A program made the translations under genes and the position numbers. The notes under the pieces were generated by a model. The model searched no databases. It saw only the letters and a list, made by a program, of their open reading frames with translations, and had not been told where the DNA came from. Source: Variovorax paradoxus (GTDB lineage: Bacteria > Pseudomonadota > Gammaproteobacteria > Burkholderiales > Burkholderiaceae_C). From it: a stretch of 64,000 bases of DNA. Location of the stretch: NCBI RefSeq assembly GCF_029919115.1, contig NZ_CP123990.1:2170001-2234000 (forward strand), read 5' to 3'. Of the stretch, positions 8,713-17,473 are shown piece by piece; positions within the stretch are counted from its first letter, which is position 1; every line of letters starts with the position of its first letter.

Positions 8713-9798
8713 CTACAGCCCTCGTCTTGGCGCCTTTTGCAGCAGTTCGGCAAGCTGCGCCTTCCACCAAATGGCCTGGGCTGTGGTTCCGTGTCCAGTG
8801 GTCCTGTCGCTGGCCGGAATCAGGTGATAGCTGCCATTCTTCACGCGCTTCATTTCACGTTCCATGATGCCGGTCTCAGGTGGGTTGCGCTCGTCGTCGG
8901 CCGCGTTGACGGCAAGCACGGCTGCCTCGATGCGCTCCAGGCCACTGGACGGGTTGTAGTCGGCGGACGCTTCCCATTGGTAGAGGATGTCGTTCGCGTC
9001 TGCAGTGAACGGCGCACTCAGGCGACCCTCCAGCAGCTTGTCGGCCTGGGCGCGCGTGGGTGCGGCCTTGTACATCGCCAGATTGCCGCCGCTGGTGGCG
9101 GTGCCGAAGAACACGGAGGCAAACTGTGCACTGCGAGGCTGCGCGGTGTAGTTGCCGTTGTTCCACTCCGGATCTCGTCGGATGGACTCCGTCAGCAGCC
9201 GTCGCATCATCCAGTTGCGGCTGGACATTTCGGTGGGCTGGCACGCCATCGGCACCAGCGCGTCCATGGCGTTCGGGTACTTCACGCCCCACATCCATGC
9301 GTGCATGCCCCCCATCGAATTGCCGATGATCGCCCGCAGGTGCCTGACGCCCAGGTGTTCGGTGACAAGCCGGTACTGTGCCTCCACCATGTCGTCATAG
9401 TTGTAGCGGGGAAACTTGGCGCGCAGGCCATCGGAGGGGCGGGCCGACTTGCCCGTTCCCAAACCATCGGGAATGATGATGTAGTAGCGGGTGGCGTCCA
9501 GCGGCTGGCCCACGCCGAATAGCTCGCCGGCAAACGCGGGTGTGAGCATGCTTGCGGCCGAGCCGGCGGTTCCATGCAGGATCAGCACCGGCTCGCCGCG
9601 GGGTGCGCCAACGGTAACGTAGTTGAGGCGCAGTTCAGGCACGACTTGCCCGGTATGAAAGCGAAAGTCCTTCGCGGTCCAACTGCCCTCCTGGGGCGCC
9701 GGGTAATCTGCGGCCCGGCTGGTCAAGGCGAGCATCGCCAGGCACGAGTACAAGGCAGCCCGCAATCCGAACGGGTTGAAATGTGGACGCGTGGGCAT
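8713..9798 (-). CDS. Secreted alpha/beta hydrolase, MetX (homoserine O-acetyltransferase)-like
   Basis: 361 aa from ATG at 9798, which follows AGGAG; a longer frame is open but lacks a ribosome site. Residues 12-29 form a hydrophobic signal peptide ending in SRA-AD, so the protein is probably periplasmic. The fold matches the MetX group: HGTAGS oxyanion region (75-80), nucleophile elbow GNSMGG (159-164, Ser161), and a late GHGT histidine. True MetX is cytoplasmic, so the signal peptide argues for a hydrolase or esterase on an outside substrate rather than methionine synthesis. It is downstream of the GST gene on the same strand, about 80 bp away. Confidence 0.85.
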   Translation of the reverse strand: MPTRPHFNPFGLRAALYSCLAMLALTSRAADYPAPQEGSWTAKDFRFHTGQVVPELRLNYVTVGAPRGEPVLILHGTAGSAASMLTPAFAGELFGVGQPLDATRYYIIIPDGLGTGKSARPSDGLRAKFPRYNYDDMVEAQYRLVTEHLGVRHLRAIIGNSMGGMHAWMWGVKYPNAMDALVPMACQPTEMSSRNWMMRRLLTESIRRDPEWNNGNYTAQPRSAQFASVFFGTATSGGNLAMYKAAPTRAQADKLLEGRLSAPFTADANDILYQWEASADYNPSSGLERIEAAVLAVNAADDERNPPETGIMEREMKRVKNGSYHLIPASDRTTGHGTTAQAIWWKAQLAELLQKAPRRGL

Positions 9799-9880
9799 GC
9801 TTTGTCTCCTGTGGTTTTGAGCGCAATTTACCCGAACCTGCAAGCAGCCGCCCCACGAAAGCAGAGCCCGGCGCTACCCG

Positions 9881-10558
9881 TCAAGGGCGATCGGGCCTGA
9901 TGTCTGGCGCCGGGGTCGAAGAAACACCCTGCGCCTTCGCGGCGCTCGCTTGCGCGGCCATCGCAGCCTTGAAGCCCGGGCGCGCCTGCAACCGACCCCA
10001 GTAAGCCGAGACCGAGGGTGTGAAGCGCTCCGCCAGGCCCAGGTGCTCGGCCAACAACAATGCATAGCCCACGGACACGTCCGCCGCGGTGAAGCGGCCC
10101 GCACAAAGATAGTCGCGCTCGGCGAGCAGCGGCTCCAGCGTTCGCAACCGCGCAAGGAACCACTTGGCATAGTCGTCGGCCACCTGCGGCTGCTTTCGCT
10201 CCCCCTGCTCGAAATGCGCATACCGCAACACGAGGGTCTGCGGAAAGGTCAGCGTCGCCTCACCGAAATGAAGATAGTTGAGGTACGGCCCGAAGTCTGG
10301 TTCACCGGGACCTACGTCCAGTTGTCCCGCCGAGAACCGCGCGGCCAGGTACTGGCAGATTGCGGCCGACTCGGTCATTCGCATGGCGCCATCGGACAGC
10401 ATCGGCACCGTGCCGAGCGGGTTGACCTCCAGGTACGGCCGCGACAGCACGCGCGGCGGAAACGGCAGCATCTCGAGTTGGTAGGAAAGCCCGATTTCCT
10501 CAAGCATCCAGAGAGGCCGGAACGAGCGTGCGCTGACGCAGTGGTGAAGGGTGATCAT
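9881..10558 (-). CDS. Glutathione S-transferase family protein
   Basis: 225 aa. The thioredoxin-like N-terminal domain begins MITLHHCVSARSFRPLWMLEE, with VNPLGTVPML and the MTESAAICQYLA block that binds the gamma-glutamyl part of glutathione; an all-helical C-terminal domain follows. The start at 10558 is chosen because it opens the first beta strand; an upstream in-frame start would add 14 residues. The gene ends 82 bp before the MetX-like hydrolase and starts 57 bp after the tctA stop, so it may be read from the tctBA transcript. The substrate is not evident. Confidence 0.9.
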   Translation of the reverse strand: MITLHHCVSARSFRPLWMLEEIGLSYQLEMLPFPPRVLSRPYLEVNPLGTVPMLSDGAMRMTESAAICQYLAARFSAGQLDVGPGEPDFGPYLNYLHFGEATLTFPQTLVLRYAHFEQGERKQPQVADDYAKWFLARLRTLEPLLAERDYLCAGRFTAADVSVGYALLLAEHLGLAERFTPSVSAYWGRLQARPGFKAAMAAQASAAKAQGVSSTPAPDIRPDRP

Positions 10559-10615
10559 GTTCGGTCGGAATCGTACCAAGCGCCCTTGCCCGGTGCCCAT
10601 CTCGCTCCGGCCGAT

Positions 10616-12139
10616 TCACTCCTCCGCCAACACCCCATGCACCACACCCGTGCCTGCATTCTTCTTTTGTGCCTTGATGAAGAAGGCCACAACCTGCCAG
10701 ACGGTGAAAACGGCAATCATCGCCATGAGCGTGCCGCTGATGGGCCTGTTGACGAACACATTGAAGCTTCCGCGGCTCAGCAACATCGCCCGGCGGAAAT
10801 TTTCTTCCAGCATCGGGCCGAGGATGAATCCGAGCATGAGTGGCGCGGCGTCCAGTTCGAGCCGCATGAACATGTACCCCATGAAGCCGAAGGCCGACGT
10901 GATGAAGACGTCTTCGAGGTTGTTGTTGACGCTGTAGGTGCCAATGCAGCAGAAGAACAGGATCGACGGAAACAGCACGCTGTATGGAATCTTGAACACC
11001 GAAAGCCAGTAGCGCACCAGCGGCACGTTCAGCACCAGCAGGAACACATTGCCGATCCACATGCTGGCCACCAGGCCCCAGAACAGCTCGGGGTGCGCGC
11101 CGATCATGTTGGGCCCCGGCTGGATGCCCTTGATGATGAAGGCCGCCAGCATCAGCGCCATGACCGCATTCTCCGGAATGCCGATGCTCATCAGCGGAAT
11201 GAAGCTGGTGCGCGCGGCCGCTTCATCGGCCGCGGCCTGGCCGGCCACACCCTCGATGCAGCCGGAGCCGATTTCATGCTTGTACTTGCTCACCTTCTTG
11301 TCCAGCGCATAGGCCGCAAACTGCGCGATGGTCGGGCCGCCGCCGGGCAAGATGCCCAGCAACGAGCCAACCACGCTGCCGCGCAGCGCGCTGGGAATGA
11401 TCCGCTTGAATTCCGCCCAGGTGGGAATCAGGTTGATCTTGCCGTTGAAGGGCGAGCGCTCTTCCCGCGAATCGAGATTCTTGGTGATCTCTGCAATGCC
11501 GAAACAACCCAGCGCAATGCTCACGATGCCAACGCCGTCGGTCAAGAAAGGCATGTCGAGCGTGAAGCGCGCCATGCCGCTGTTCACGTCGGTGCCAATC
11601 GTTCCCAGCAGCACGCCAATCATGCACATGGCCAGGCCGTTCAGCAGGCTGCCGGTGGTCACGAAGCTCACGCACACAAAGCCCACCAGCATCATTGCTA
11701 CATAGTCCGCGGGGCCGAACAGAAAGGCGACCTCGCCGAGCATGGGTGCGAAGAACGACAGAACCAGAATGGCCACTGTGCCGCCGATGAAGCTGGAGAA
11801 ACCGGCCGTGAAGAGCGCCAGTCCGGTCTGCCCTTTCAGCGTCATCGCATACCCGTCGATGCACGCCACGATGCTGCTCGCGTGCGGAATCTTCATGGTG
11901 ATGGCGCTCACGCTGTCGCCGTATTGCGCACCGTAGTAAATGCCGGCCAGCATGATGAGCGCGCCGGTCGTGGGAATCGAATAGGTCAGCGGCAGCAGCA
12001 GGCTGATGGTTGCCAACGGGCCAAGGCCCGGCAGCAGGCCGACCAGTGTTCCCACCGTGCAGCCGATGGCGCAGAACAGCAGGTTCTGCCATGTGAGGGC
12101 GTGCGAAAAACCGAACGCCAGGTTGTGCAGGACTTCCAT
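10616..12139 (-). CDS. tctA: Tripartite tricarboxylate transporter, large permease TctA
   Basis: 507 aa, the usual size, with about ten to twelve hydrophobic segments. The conserved opening GLLPGLGP (glycine/proline turn of the TctA family) and IYYGAQYG are present. The next conserved stretch differs from the common GGS-TTAIL-NIPG pattern: here it reads GDSVSAITMKIPHASS. With TctB it forms the sodium- or proton-coupled channel that receives a carboxylate from a periplasmic TctC/Bug receptor. The gene follows tctB by 13 bp. No receptor gene is adjacent, so the pair must use one encoded elsewhere, perhaps one of the seven Bug proteins in this window. Confidence 0.96.
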   Translation of the reverse strand: MEVLHNLAFGFSHALTWQNLLFCAIGCTVGTLVGLLPGLGPLATISLLLPLTYSIPTTGALIMLAGIYYGAQYGDSVSAITMKIPHASSIVACIDGYAMTLKGQTGLALFTAGFSSFIGGTVAILVLSFFAPMLGEVAFLFGPADYVAMMLVGFVCVSFVTTGSLLNGLAMCMIGVLLGTIGTDVNSGMARFTLDMPFLTDGVGIVSIALGCFGIAEITKNLDSREERSPFNGKINLIPTWAEFKRIIPSALRGSVVGSLLGILPGGGPTIAQFAAYALDKKVSKYKHEIGSGCIEGVAGQAAADEAAARTSFIPLMSIGIPENAVMALMLAAFIIKGIQPGPNMIGAHPELFWGLVASMWIGNVFLLVLNVPLVRYWLSVFKIPYSVLFPSILFFCCIGTYSVNNNLEDVFITSAFGFMGYMFMRLELDAAPLMLGFILGPMLEENFRRAMLLSRGSFNVFVNRPISGTLMAMIAVFTVWQVVAFFIKAQKKNAGTGVVHGVLAEE

Positions 12140-12152
12140 GATGTTGGTAGCC

Positions 12153-12575
12153 TCAAAAAAGCGGCAGGTTCAAGCCGAGGAGCTTCTGAAGCGCAAAGGC
12201 CATGGCAATCAGCCCGGCAGAAATCTTGACGTTGCGCAGCCACGAGTTGGAGCTGCCGGCAAAGGCCGAGCAGAACACCATGAAGACAATGCCCACGGCC
12301 ATGTCCAGATACATCGAGATCAATGCAAAGCCGCAAAGGCTGCCCAGGATGAGCGCGATGTTCTTGAAGTGAAGGTCCAGCCGCACCGGCTCGACGAAGA
12401 ACGACCGGACCACCGTCGAAAGGCCGATCAGCAGCAGCAGGCTGCTCACCATCACGGGGAACAGGCCCGGCCCCGCGCGGCTCAGGTCTCCAATGGGATA
12501 GCGAAGCGCCGTGAGGCCGAAGGCCAGCGCAATTGCCATGAGGAAGAGTCCCCTGGCAAGATTTCTGTTTCTCAT
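12153..12575 (-). CDS. tctB: Tripartite tricarboxylate transporter, small permease TctB
   Basis: 140 aa with four predicted membrane helices (about 8-26, 38-58, 70-105 as two, 118-135), matching TctB. The start at 12575 (MRNRNLARG) is preceded by GAGAA and gives the normal family length; the longer open frame would add 61 charged, unrelated residues that overlap intergenic DNA. First gene of the tctBA unit. Usual gene order in this transporter class is tctC-tctB-tctA; here the place of tctC is taken by an oppositely oriented tannase remnant. Confidence 0.93.
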   Translation of the reverse strand: MRNRNLARGLFLMAIALAFGLTALRYPIGDLSRAGPGLFPVMVSSLLLLIGLSTVVRSFFVEPVRLDLHFKNIALILGSLCGFALISMYLDMAVGIVFMVFCSAFAGSSNSWLRNVKISAGLIAMAFALQKLLGLNLPLF

Positions 12576-12823
12576 ACGTTCTCGATGTAGAGGGTTTGTC
12601 GAACGCAGCCGGCGCGGGTGAATACGGCCCGGCTTGTCTCCATCCGGACTGGGCTCCGGACGTTCGAATGCTCTTGCGTCGAACTGATCGCAATCTGACG
12701 CCGATGCGAGGGGAATTACGTATCTGGACGCCGGCGCCTCGGAACGCCCGTGGAGCATTCAGCGTTGTTGACCCCTTCAATGCGGCGCGTTCATGCCCCC
12801 TGCCCCAGTTCTGCAAGGTAAGC

Positions 12824-13780
12824 GGCGCCTTCGCGCTGAACGACGAGATGCTCGAGAACTTTGCTTTCGCCTCCTGCAAGAAAGTGAAAGACGTGGCCGT
12901 GAACGTCATGCGCGCGTATTACGCCCGGACACCCCAGCGCATGTATTACTTCGGCGGCTCCGAGGGTGGACGTGAAGGGCTGACGATGGCGCAGCGGTTT
13001 CCGGCGGACTATGACGGCATCGTCAGCATCGTTCCCGTCATCAACTGGACCGGCCTGTTCCATGCCTTCGCGCGCAATCAGGTGCCCAATGGCCTCACGG
13101 CGTATCCGCCATGGCTGTACGGCCACGAAGACAGCCTCGACGGGCCCTCTGCCCTCAACTTGGTGCGCTGGGTTACCGGTACGGCGGCGCCTGCGTCGCC
13201 GCCCGATGCCGCGCACAAATCCACCCAGTGGATCTATGGAAGCAACTGCATCCGCCATGCAATTGCGCGGGACAGGAACTACGACGTGCGCAGCTATCGT
13301 CCAGAAGATTTTCGCGACCGGGTGCAAAAGACCTCGGCACTGATCGACTCCACGAACCCGGACCTGTCGGCATTCTTTGCGCGCGGCGGCAAGCGCATCC
13401 TGCGCGAAAACGCCGCCGATCGCGCGCAGAGCGCACTCATGGGCCTTCAGTATCACGAAGCGCTCGTGGCGCGGTTGGGTGCCGCGGCAGCCGAAAAGTC
13501 GGTACGGCTCTACGTTTCGCCCGGCTCAACGCATTCCGGCAACTCGCGCGGAGTTGCCCGTGGGTCTGCAGTGCCGACGATGGTGGACCTGCTCGACCCG
13601 TTGGACCGATGGGTGAGCGCCGGCGATGCACCTGCGAATGCCCTGGTGCAGGTTGTGAAGGCCCCGCTTCCGGCGTTCGGGCTGCAAGCCTCGCGTCCCA
13701 TGTGCCGCCATCCCGGCTACCCACGCTACGTCGGCGGTGACCGCACGCAGGCGTCGAACTATCAGTGCCGGGCTCCTTGA
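12824..13780 (+). pseudogene. Tannase/feruloyl esterase family, 5'-truncated remnant
   Basis: The frame matches the tannase/feruloyl esterase family from GAFALNDEM onward: a helix leading to the nucleophile elbow YYFGGSEGGRE, then RFPADYDGIVS, a late SPGSTHSG histidine region, and the usual C-terminal block (CRHPGYPRYVGG ... NYQC). About 319 codons remain. Family members have some 200 more residues before this point, including a signal peptide, and nothing like that is in any frame between tctB and here. The frame stays open upstream to 12596, but the translation (RMLLRRTDRNLTPMRG...) is unlike the family. I read it as a gene that lost its 5' part, perhaps by a deletion fusing it to the tctB promoter region. 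An alternative is a short atypical member using an internal start. Confidence 0.65.
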
Positions 13781-13805
13781 AGCAGGCTTATCGAGGAGAC
13801 GCCGT

Positions 13806-14315
13806 CTACGTTGCGCCGGCGCGCACCGGAAGCTTCCAGTCAGGCCTAACGAAGTGGCAGGTGTACCCATTGGGAATGCGCTCCAGGTAGTCCTGGTGCT
13901 CCGGCTCCGCCTCCCAGAAAGGCCCCGCCGCCGCAACCTCGGTCACCACCTTGCCGGGCCAGATGCCCGATGCATTCACATCGGCAATCGTGTCTTCGGC
14001 AATGCGCTTCTGCTCTTCGCTGGTGAAGAAAATGGCCGACCGGTAGCTAAGGCCCATGTCGTTGCCCTGGCGGTTGAGCGTGGTCGGGTCATGAATCTGA
14101 AAGAAGAACTCGAGCAGCTTGCGGTAGCTGATCTTGGCGGGATCGAAAACGATCTCGATCGCTTCCGCATGCGTGCCGTGGTTGCGGTAGGTGGCGTTCG
14201 GAACGTCGCCGCCCGTGTAGCCCACGCGCGTGGAAACAACGCCGTCGTAGCGGCGGATCAGGTCTTGCATGCCCCAGAAGCAGCCGCCTGCGAGGATTGC
14301 GCGTTCGTTGTTCAC
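13806..14315 (-). CDS. msrA: Peptide-methionine (S)-S-oxide reductase MsrA
   Basis: 169 aa. Reduces the S-epimer of methionine sulfoxide in proteins using thioredoxin. The catalytic motif GGCFWG is at residues 10-15, followed by the family blocks VGYTGG, HAEA and PEHQDYL. The start is GTG at 14315 ([11 protein letters not shown]): it overlaps the msrB stop as GTGA, and no in-frame ATG lies before the catalytic motif. Second gene of an msrB-msrA pair covering both epimers. The absence of a signal peptide puts it in the cytoplasm. Confidence 0.95.
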   Translation of the reverse strand: MNNERAILAGGCFWGMQDLIRRYDGVVSTRVGYTGGDVPNATYRNHGTHAEAIEIVFDPAKISYRKLLEFFFQIHDPTTLNRQGNDMGLSYRSAIFFTSEEQKRIAEDTIADVNASGIWPGKVVTEVAAAGPFWEAEPEHQDYLERIPNGYTCHFVRPDWKLPVRAGAT

Positions 14316-14761
14316 TTGATGTCCTCCACCTGGTTCAGGTAGTCGCCATAGCCCTGCGCGGCCATGTCGTCGCGATGGATGAAGCGCAGCGATGCCGAGT
14401 TGATGCAGTAGCGCAGGCCGCCCCGGTCCCTGGGGCCGTCCGGAAAAACATGGCCCAGGTGGCTGTCGCCGTGCGCCGAGCGCACTTCGATGCGCACCAT
14501 TCCGTGCGTGGTGTCGCGCAGCTCGTTGATGTGCGCCGGCTCGATGGGCTTGGTGAAGCTTGGCCATCCGCAGCCGGAGTCGTACTTGTCGGACGATGCG
14601 AACAAGGGTTCGCCCGAAACGATGTCGACGTAGATACCGGGCTCCTTGTTTTCCAGGTATTCGCCGGTTCCGGGTCGTTCGGTTGCACTTTCCTGCGTCA
14701 CGCGGAACTGTTCCGGTGACAGTGCGGCAACGGCTTCGGGCGTCTTGCGGTAGTCGGGCAT
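14312..14761 (-). CDS. msrB: Peptide-methionine (R)-S-oxide reductase MsrB, zinc-free form
   Basis: 149 aa from ATG at 14761. Reduces the R-epimer of methionine sulfoxide. GCGWPSF and the catalytic cysteine in [11 protein letters not shown] are present. The two C-x2-C pairs that hold structural zinc in E. coli MsrB are missing: the first site reads IVSGEPLF and the second [13 protein letters not shown]. It therefore belongs to the non-zinc MsrB class, where the CGWPSF cysteine may act as resolving residue. Coupled to msrA by a 4-bp overlap. The start was chosen over an upstream in-frame ATG because the extra 32 residues resemble nothing and overlap the promoter side. Confidence 0.93.
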   Translation of the reverse strand: MPDYRKTPEAVAALSPEQFRVTQESATERPGTGEYLENKEPGIYVDIVSGEPLFASSDKYDSGCGWPSFTKPIEPAHINELRDTTHGMVRIEVRSAHGDSHLGHVFPDGPRDRGGLRYCINSASLRFIHRDDMAAQGYGDYLNQVEDIK

Positions 14762-14929
14762 TCGGTTTTCTCCAAAGAAGGCCACTATAGGGGGCGGGAC
14801 AAGTATGGGCGGGAGCCAATGATCTTGGGATCTTCTCGCAATTGACAAGCCCTGCAAGCGAGTGTGTCCTTCGGCGGATCGACCGGTTGCTCTGCCCAGG
14901 AAAGCCCAGCCGGCCGAGATCGCGCTGGG

Positions 14930-14943
14930 TTGATCGATATCAA
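14930..14943. promoter_or_regulatory. Perfect FNR/Anr box upstream of the universal stress gene
   Basis: TTGAT-CGAT-ATCAA matches the FNR/Anr/Dnr consensus TTGAT-N4-ATCAA without mismatch. It ends 57 bp before the usp start codon. If it acts at -41.5, transcription would begin near 14978, leaving a short leader with GAGGA before the ATG. This fits oxygen-dependent activation of the stress gene. Confidence 0.75.
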
Positions 14944-15000
14944 GTGCCGCCGTGTGCGGCCCGGGATACTGGCCTTCGGACCACTGCCAGCGAGGACACC

Positions 15001-15510
15001 ATGTACCAGCGAATTCTTGTTCCTGTCGATGGAAGCTCTACATCCAGCCATGGCTTGGGCGAAGCGATTCGCCTTGCCAGGCTCACGCAAGGGCGGCTGC
15101 GGCTCATCCACGTGATCGACGAGCTCTCGTTCGCCTTGGCCATGGACGCCTATTCGGGGCAAACAGGCGACTGGCTGCACGAACTGCGCGCCGCGGGCAC
15201 CCGCCTGCTCGAAGAAGGCATGGCCAGGGCCGCTGCAGAAGGCGTGGAAGCCGACTCGGTGCTGCGCGACACCTTTCGCGGCGCCGTACCCGACCGCGTC
15301 ACGCAAGAGGCCGCATCCTGGCCGGCGGACCTGATCGTGCTGGGAACGCACGGACGCCGGGGCCTGGGGCGCATGGTGATGGGCAGCAGCGCCGAACTCA
15401 TCCTGCGGCACGCCAGCATTCCGGTGCTGCTGGTTCGCGCGCCTGAAGCGCATGCCAGGGCCGAGGCCGCGCGTTTCGAAATGCCGAGCGGCTTCGTCGC
15501 AAGCCAGTAG
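15001..15510 (+). CDS. Universal stress protein UspA family
   Basis: 169 aa, one Usp domain. The first strand ILVPVDGS (residues 5-12) and the ATP-binding signature [18 protein letters not shown] (G-x2-G-x9-G-S) near residues 118-135 mark the nucleotide-binding type. A C-terminal tail of about 25 residues extends beyond the domain. The ATG at 15001 follows GAGGA; a longer upstream frame is not supported. The perfect FNR/Anr box 57 bp upstream suggests induction under low oxygen, as is known for several usp genes of Pseudomonas. It stands alone, divergent from msrBA. Confidence 0.92.
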   Translation: MYQRILVPVDGSSTSSHGLGEAIRLARLTQGRLRLIHVIDELSFALAMDAYSGQTGDWLHELRAAGTRLLEEGMARAAAEGVEADSVLRDTFRGAVPDRVTQEAASWPADLIVLGTHGRRGLGRMVMGSSAELILRHASIPVLLVRAPEAHARAEAARFEMPSGFVASQ

Positions 15511-15688
15511 AGCCCACAGCCGATCGACCATCGCTCCTGATCGATACGAACCTTGCGCAACATCGAACACGATGCAGCTCATGCAGCATCGGCGCAATCT
15601 GGTGCGGCGCAGGAGAAGCGCGTAGCATGCGACCGGTTTTGCGGTCTCGATGTCTGCAGCTTCTTCCGTCGTTTTCATGGAGTGATTC

Positions 15689-16924
15689 GTGGCACAGGAA
15701 AAAATCGATCCGGGATTGAATAGTTCGGTACTACGCCGAAAGCTTCTTGGGGGCGTAGGAGCCGCGGTCGGCGCCTCGTTCGTCTTTCCGCAGTGGACGT
15801 ACGCGCAATCCGCGTCCGGCAAACCGGCTACTCCGCCGAGCACCATCACCCAGCCGCCGCGCGACTTTGGCCCGGGCGGCGCCCCGACCACGTACTTCAC
15901 CGATCCCGATGTGCTCACGGTCGATCCGGCCTTCGACGGCCTGCGCCAGCCCAATGCCGCCATCCAGCGGCTGTGGACCGGCGCGCTGTGGTCTGAAGGA
16001 CCGGCGTGGAATTCGGTCGGCCGCTTTCTGGTGTGGAGCGACATTCCGAACAACCGGCAACTGCGCTGGAGCGAGGACGACGGCCACGTGAGCGTGTTTC
16101 GCTCGCCTTCCAACAACAGCAACGGCAACTCCTTCGACTACCAGGGAAGGCAGCTGTCCTGCGAGCACCTGACGCGGCGCGTGGTGCGCTACGAGCTCGA
16201 CGGCTCGGTGAGCGTGCTCGCGTCGAGCTTCAACGGCAAGCAGCTCAATTCTCCGAACGACATCGTCCCGCATCCCGACGGCAGCTACTGGTTTACCGAC
16301 CCGCCCTACGGCGCCCAGCTCTACGAGGGCGCGGTCGATGCCCCGGGCGGGCCCGCCAACAAGGCGGGCCGGCTGAATCCGAGGCTGGGGCAGCCGCCCG
16401 AGATCGGCTCGTACAAGCGCGAGCTGCCTACCGCTGTGTACCGTCTGGACAAGAGCGGCACGCTCACCCAGGTGGCCGGCGAAGACCTGGTGCCGGATCC
16501 GAACGGCCTGTGTTTTTCGCCCGACTTCAAGAAGCTCTACGTCGTCAGCACCGGGCAGGGGCCGGGCGACACCATTGCCGGCGGCAAGGGCGACATGTAT
16601 GTGTTCGATGTCGGCTCGGACAACAAGCTCAGCAACGGCAAGCTCTTCAGCAACTTCATGATCGACGGCGTGAAGTGCGCGCCCGACGGCGTGCGCGCCG
16701 ATGTCGACGGCAACCTGTGGTGCTCCAGCAATGCAGGCCGCAGCGTGGGTTACAGCGGCGTTACGGTATGGACGCCGCAAGGCCGCCTCATCGGGCGCAT
16801 CCGGCTGCCGGAGGTCTGCGGCAACATCTGCTTTGGCGGGCCCAAGCGCAACCGCCTGTTCATGGCGGCCAGCCAGTCGCTGTATGCCGTCTACACCGCA
16901 ACGCAGGGCGCGGCACCGGGTTAG
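15689..16924 (+). CDS. Exported SMP-30/gluconolactonase family protein
   Basis: 411 aa. Starts with GTG at 15689 after GGAG. The N-terminus has a twin-arginine-like segment (LRRKLLGGVGAAVGASFVF) and a likely cleavage near TYAQSA, so it is probably exported, possibly folded by the Tat route. The six-bladed propeller signature of SMP-30/gluconolactonase/LRE follows: WSEGPAW with the metal-binding Glu, LNSPNDIV and FTDPPYG, DPNGLCFSPD, and DGVRADVDGNLW with the catalytic Asp. It should hydrolyse a sugar or other lactone in the periplasm, with a divalent metal. Monocistronic; 46 bp separate its stop from the convergent YbaN-type gene. Confidence 0.92.
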   Translation: MAQEKIDPGLNSSVLRRKLLGGVGAAVGASFVFPQWTYAQSASGKPATPPSTITQPPRDFGPGGAPTTYFTDPDVLTVDPAFDGLRQPNAAIQRLWTGALWSEGPAWNSVGRFLVWSDIPNNRQLRWSEDDGHVSVFRSPSNNSNGNSFDYQGRQLSCEHLTRRVVRYELDGSVSVLASSFNGKQLNSPNDIVPHPDGSYWFTDPPYGAQLYEGAVDAPGGPANKAGRLNPRLGQPPEIGSYKRELPTAVYRLDKSGTLTQVAGEDLVPDPNGLCFSPDFKKLYVVSTGQGPGDTIAGGKGDMYVFDVGSDNKLSNGKLFSNFMIDGVKCAPDGVRADVDGNLWCSSNAGRSVGYSGVTVWTPQGRLIGRIRLPEVCGNICFGGPKRNRLFMAASQSLYAVYTATQGAAPG

Positions 16925-16971
16925 CGCCTGCGAGCAGCTGCGGCACCAGCTGTTCCCTGCTCAGCAGCGGA

Positions 16972-17349
16972 TCACGGCTCGGGCCGCATCCACAGCCAGA
17001 TGGCGACCGCGGCCATGAAGAGCGGCGCGCCGATCTTCGCGGCAATGGGGGCGTTGGTTGCCAGCAGCACGGCTGAACTGAAGATCATCATCCAGCTTGC
17101 GGCCCACTTTGCGCGCCGCGGCACGAAGCCTCCCTCCCGCCATTGCCGGATGTACTTGCCGTAGCGCGGGTGCCCGACAAGCCACTGCTCCAAGGCCGGC
17201 CAGCCGTGTCCGCCGGCCCAGGCGGCGGCAAGCAGAAAAGGCACCGTGGGCAGAACGGGCAGAAAGACGCCGAGCAGGCCGAGAGCTACCAGCAACAGCG
17301 CCAGCACACGCCAGAGCAGTTTCGCGACCGAAGCGCCGAGCCGCTTCAA
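16972..17349 (-). CDS. YbaN/DUF454 family inner-membrane protein
   Basis: 125 aa from TTG at 17349. This start is chosen because AGAGGA lies 8 nt before it and it gives the exact length of E. coli YbaN; frames further upstream run into the PrpD-like gene and have no ATG. Two hydrophobic segment pairs are seen: residues about 10-45 with the family motif LGVFLPVLPTVPFLLAAA, and about 85-122 ending in LWMRPEP. A short soluble loop with HPRYGKYIRQWREGG lies between them. Function of the family is unknown. It is 124 bp downstream of the MmgE/PrpD gene and may or may not share its transcript. Confidence 0.85.
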   Translation of the reverse strand: MKRLGASVAKLLWRVLALLLVALGLLGVFLPVLPTVPFLLAAAWAGGHGWPALEQWLVGHPRYGKYIRQWREGGFVPRRAKWAASWMMIFSSAVLLATNAPIAAKIGAPLFMAAVAIWLWMRPEP

Positions 17350-17473
17350 CGGGCGCGTCCTCTGGGTTGCTCTGACGAAAGCGAGGGTTGCAGCATCGGC
17401 CGATGGTAGGCCACGGCCGATGGAAAGGCCGGCCTGAGCTGCGACGCCCAGCTGAAAAGGGCGCCGGCCCAAC

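Noticed and set aside
12596..12823. Upstream open extension of the tannase frame
   Set aside because: The translation is unlike the N-terminus of the family and has no signal peptide; taken as intergenic sequence that happens to be open.
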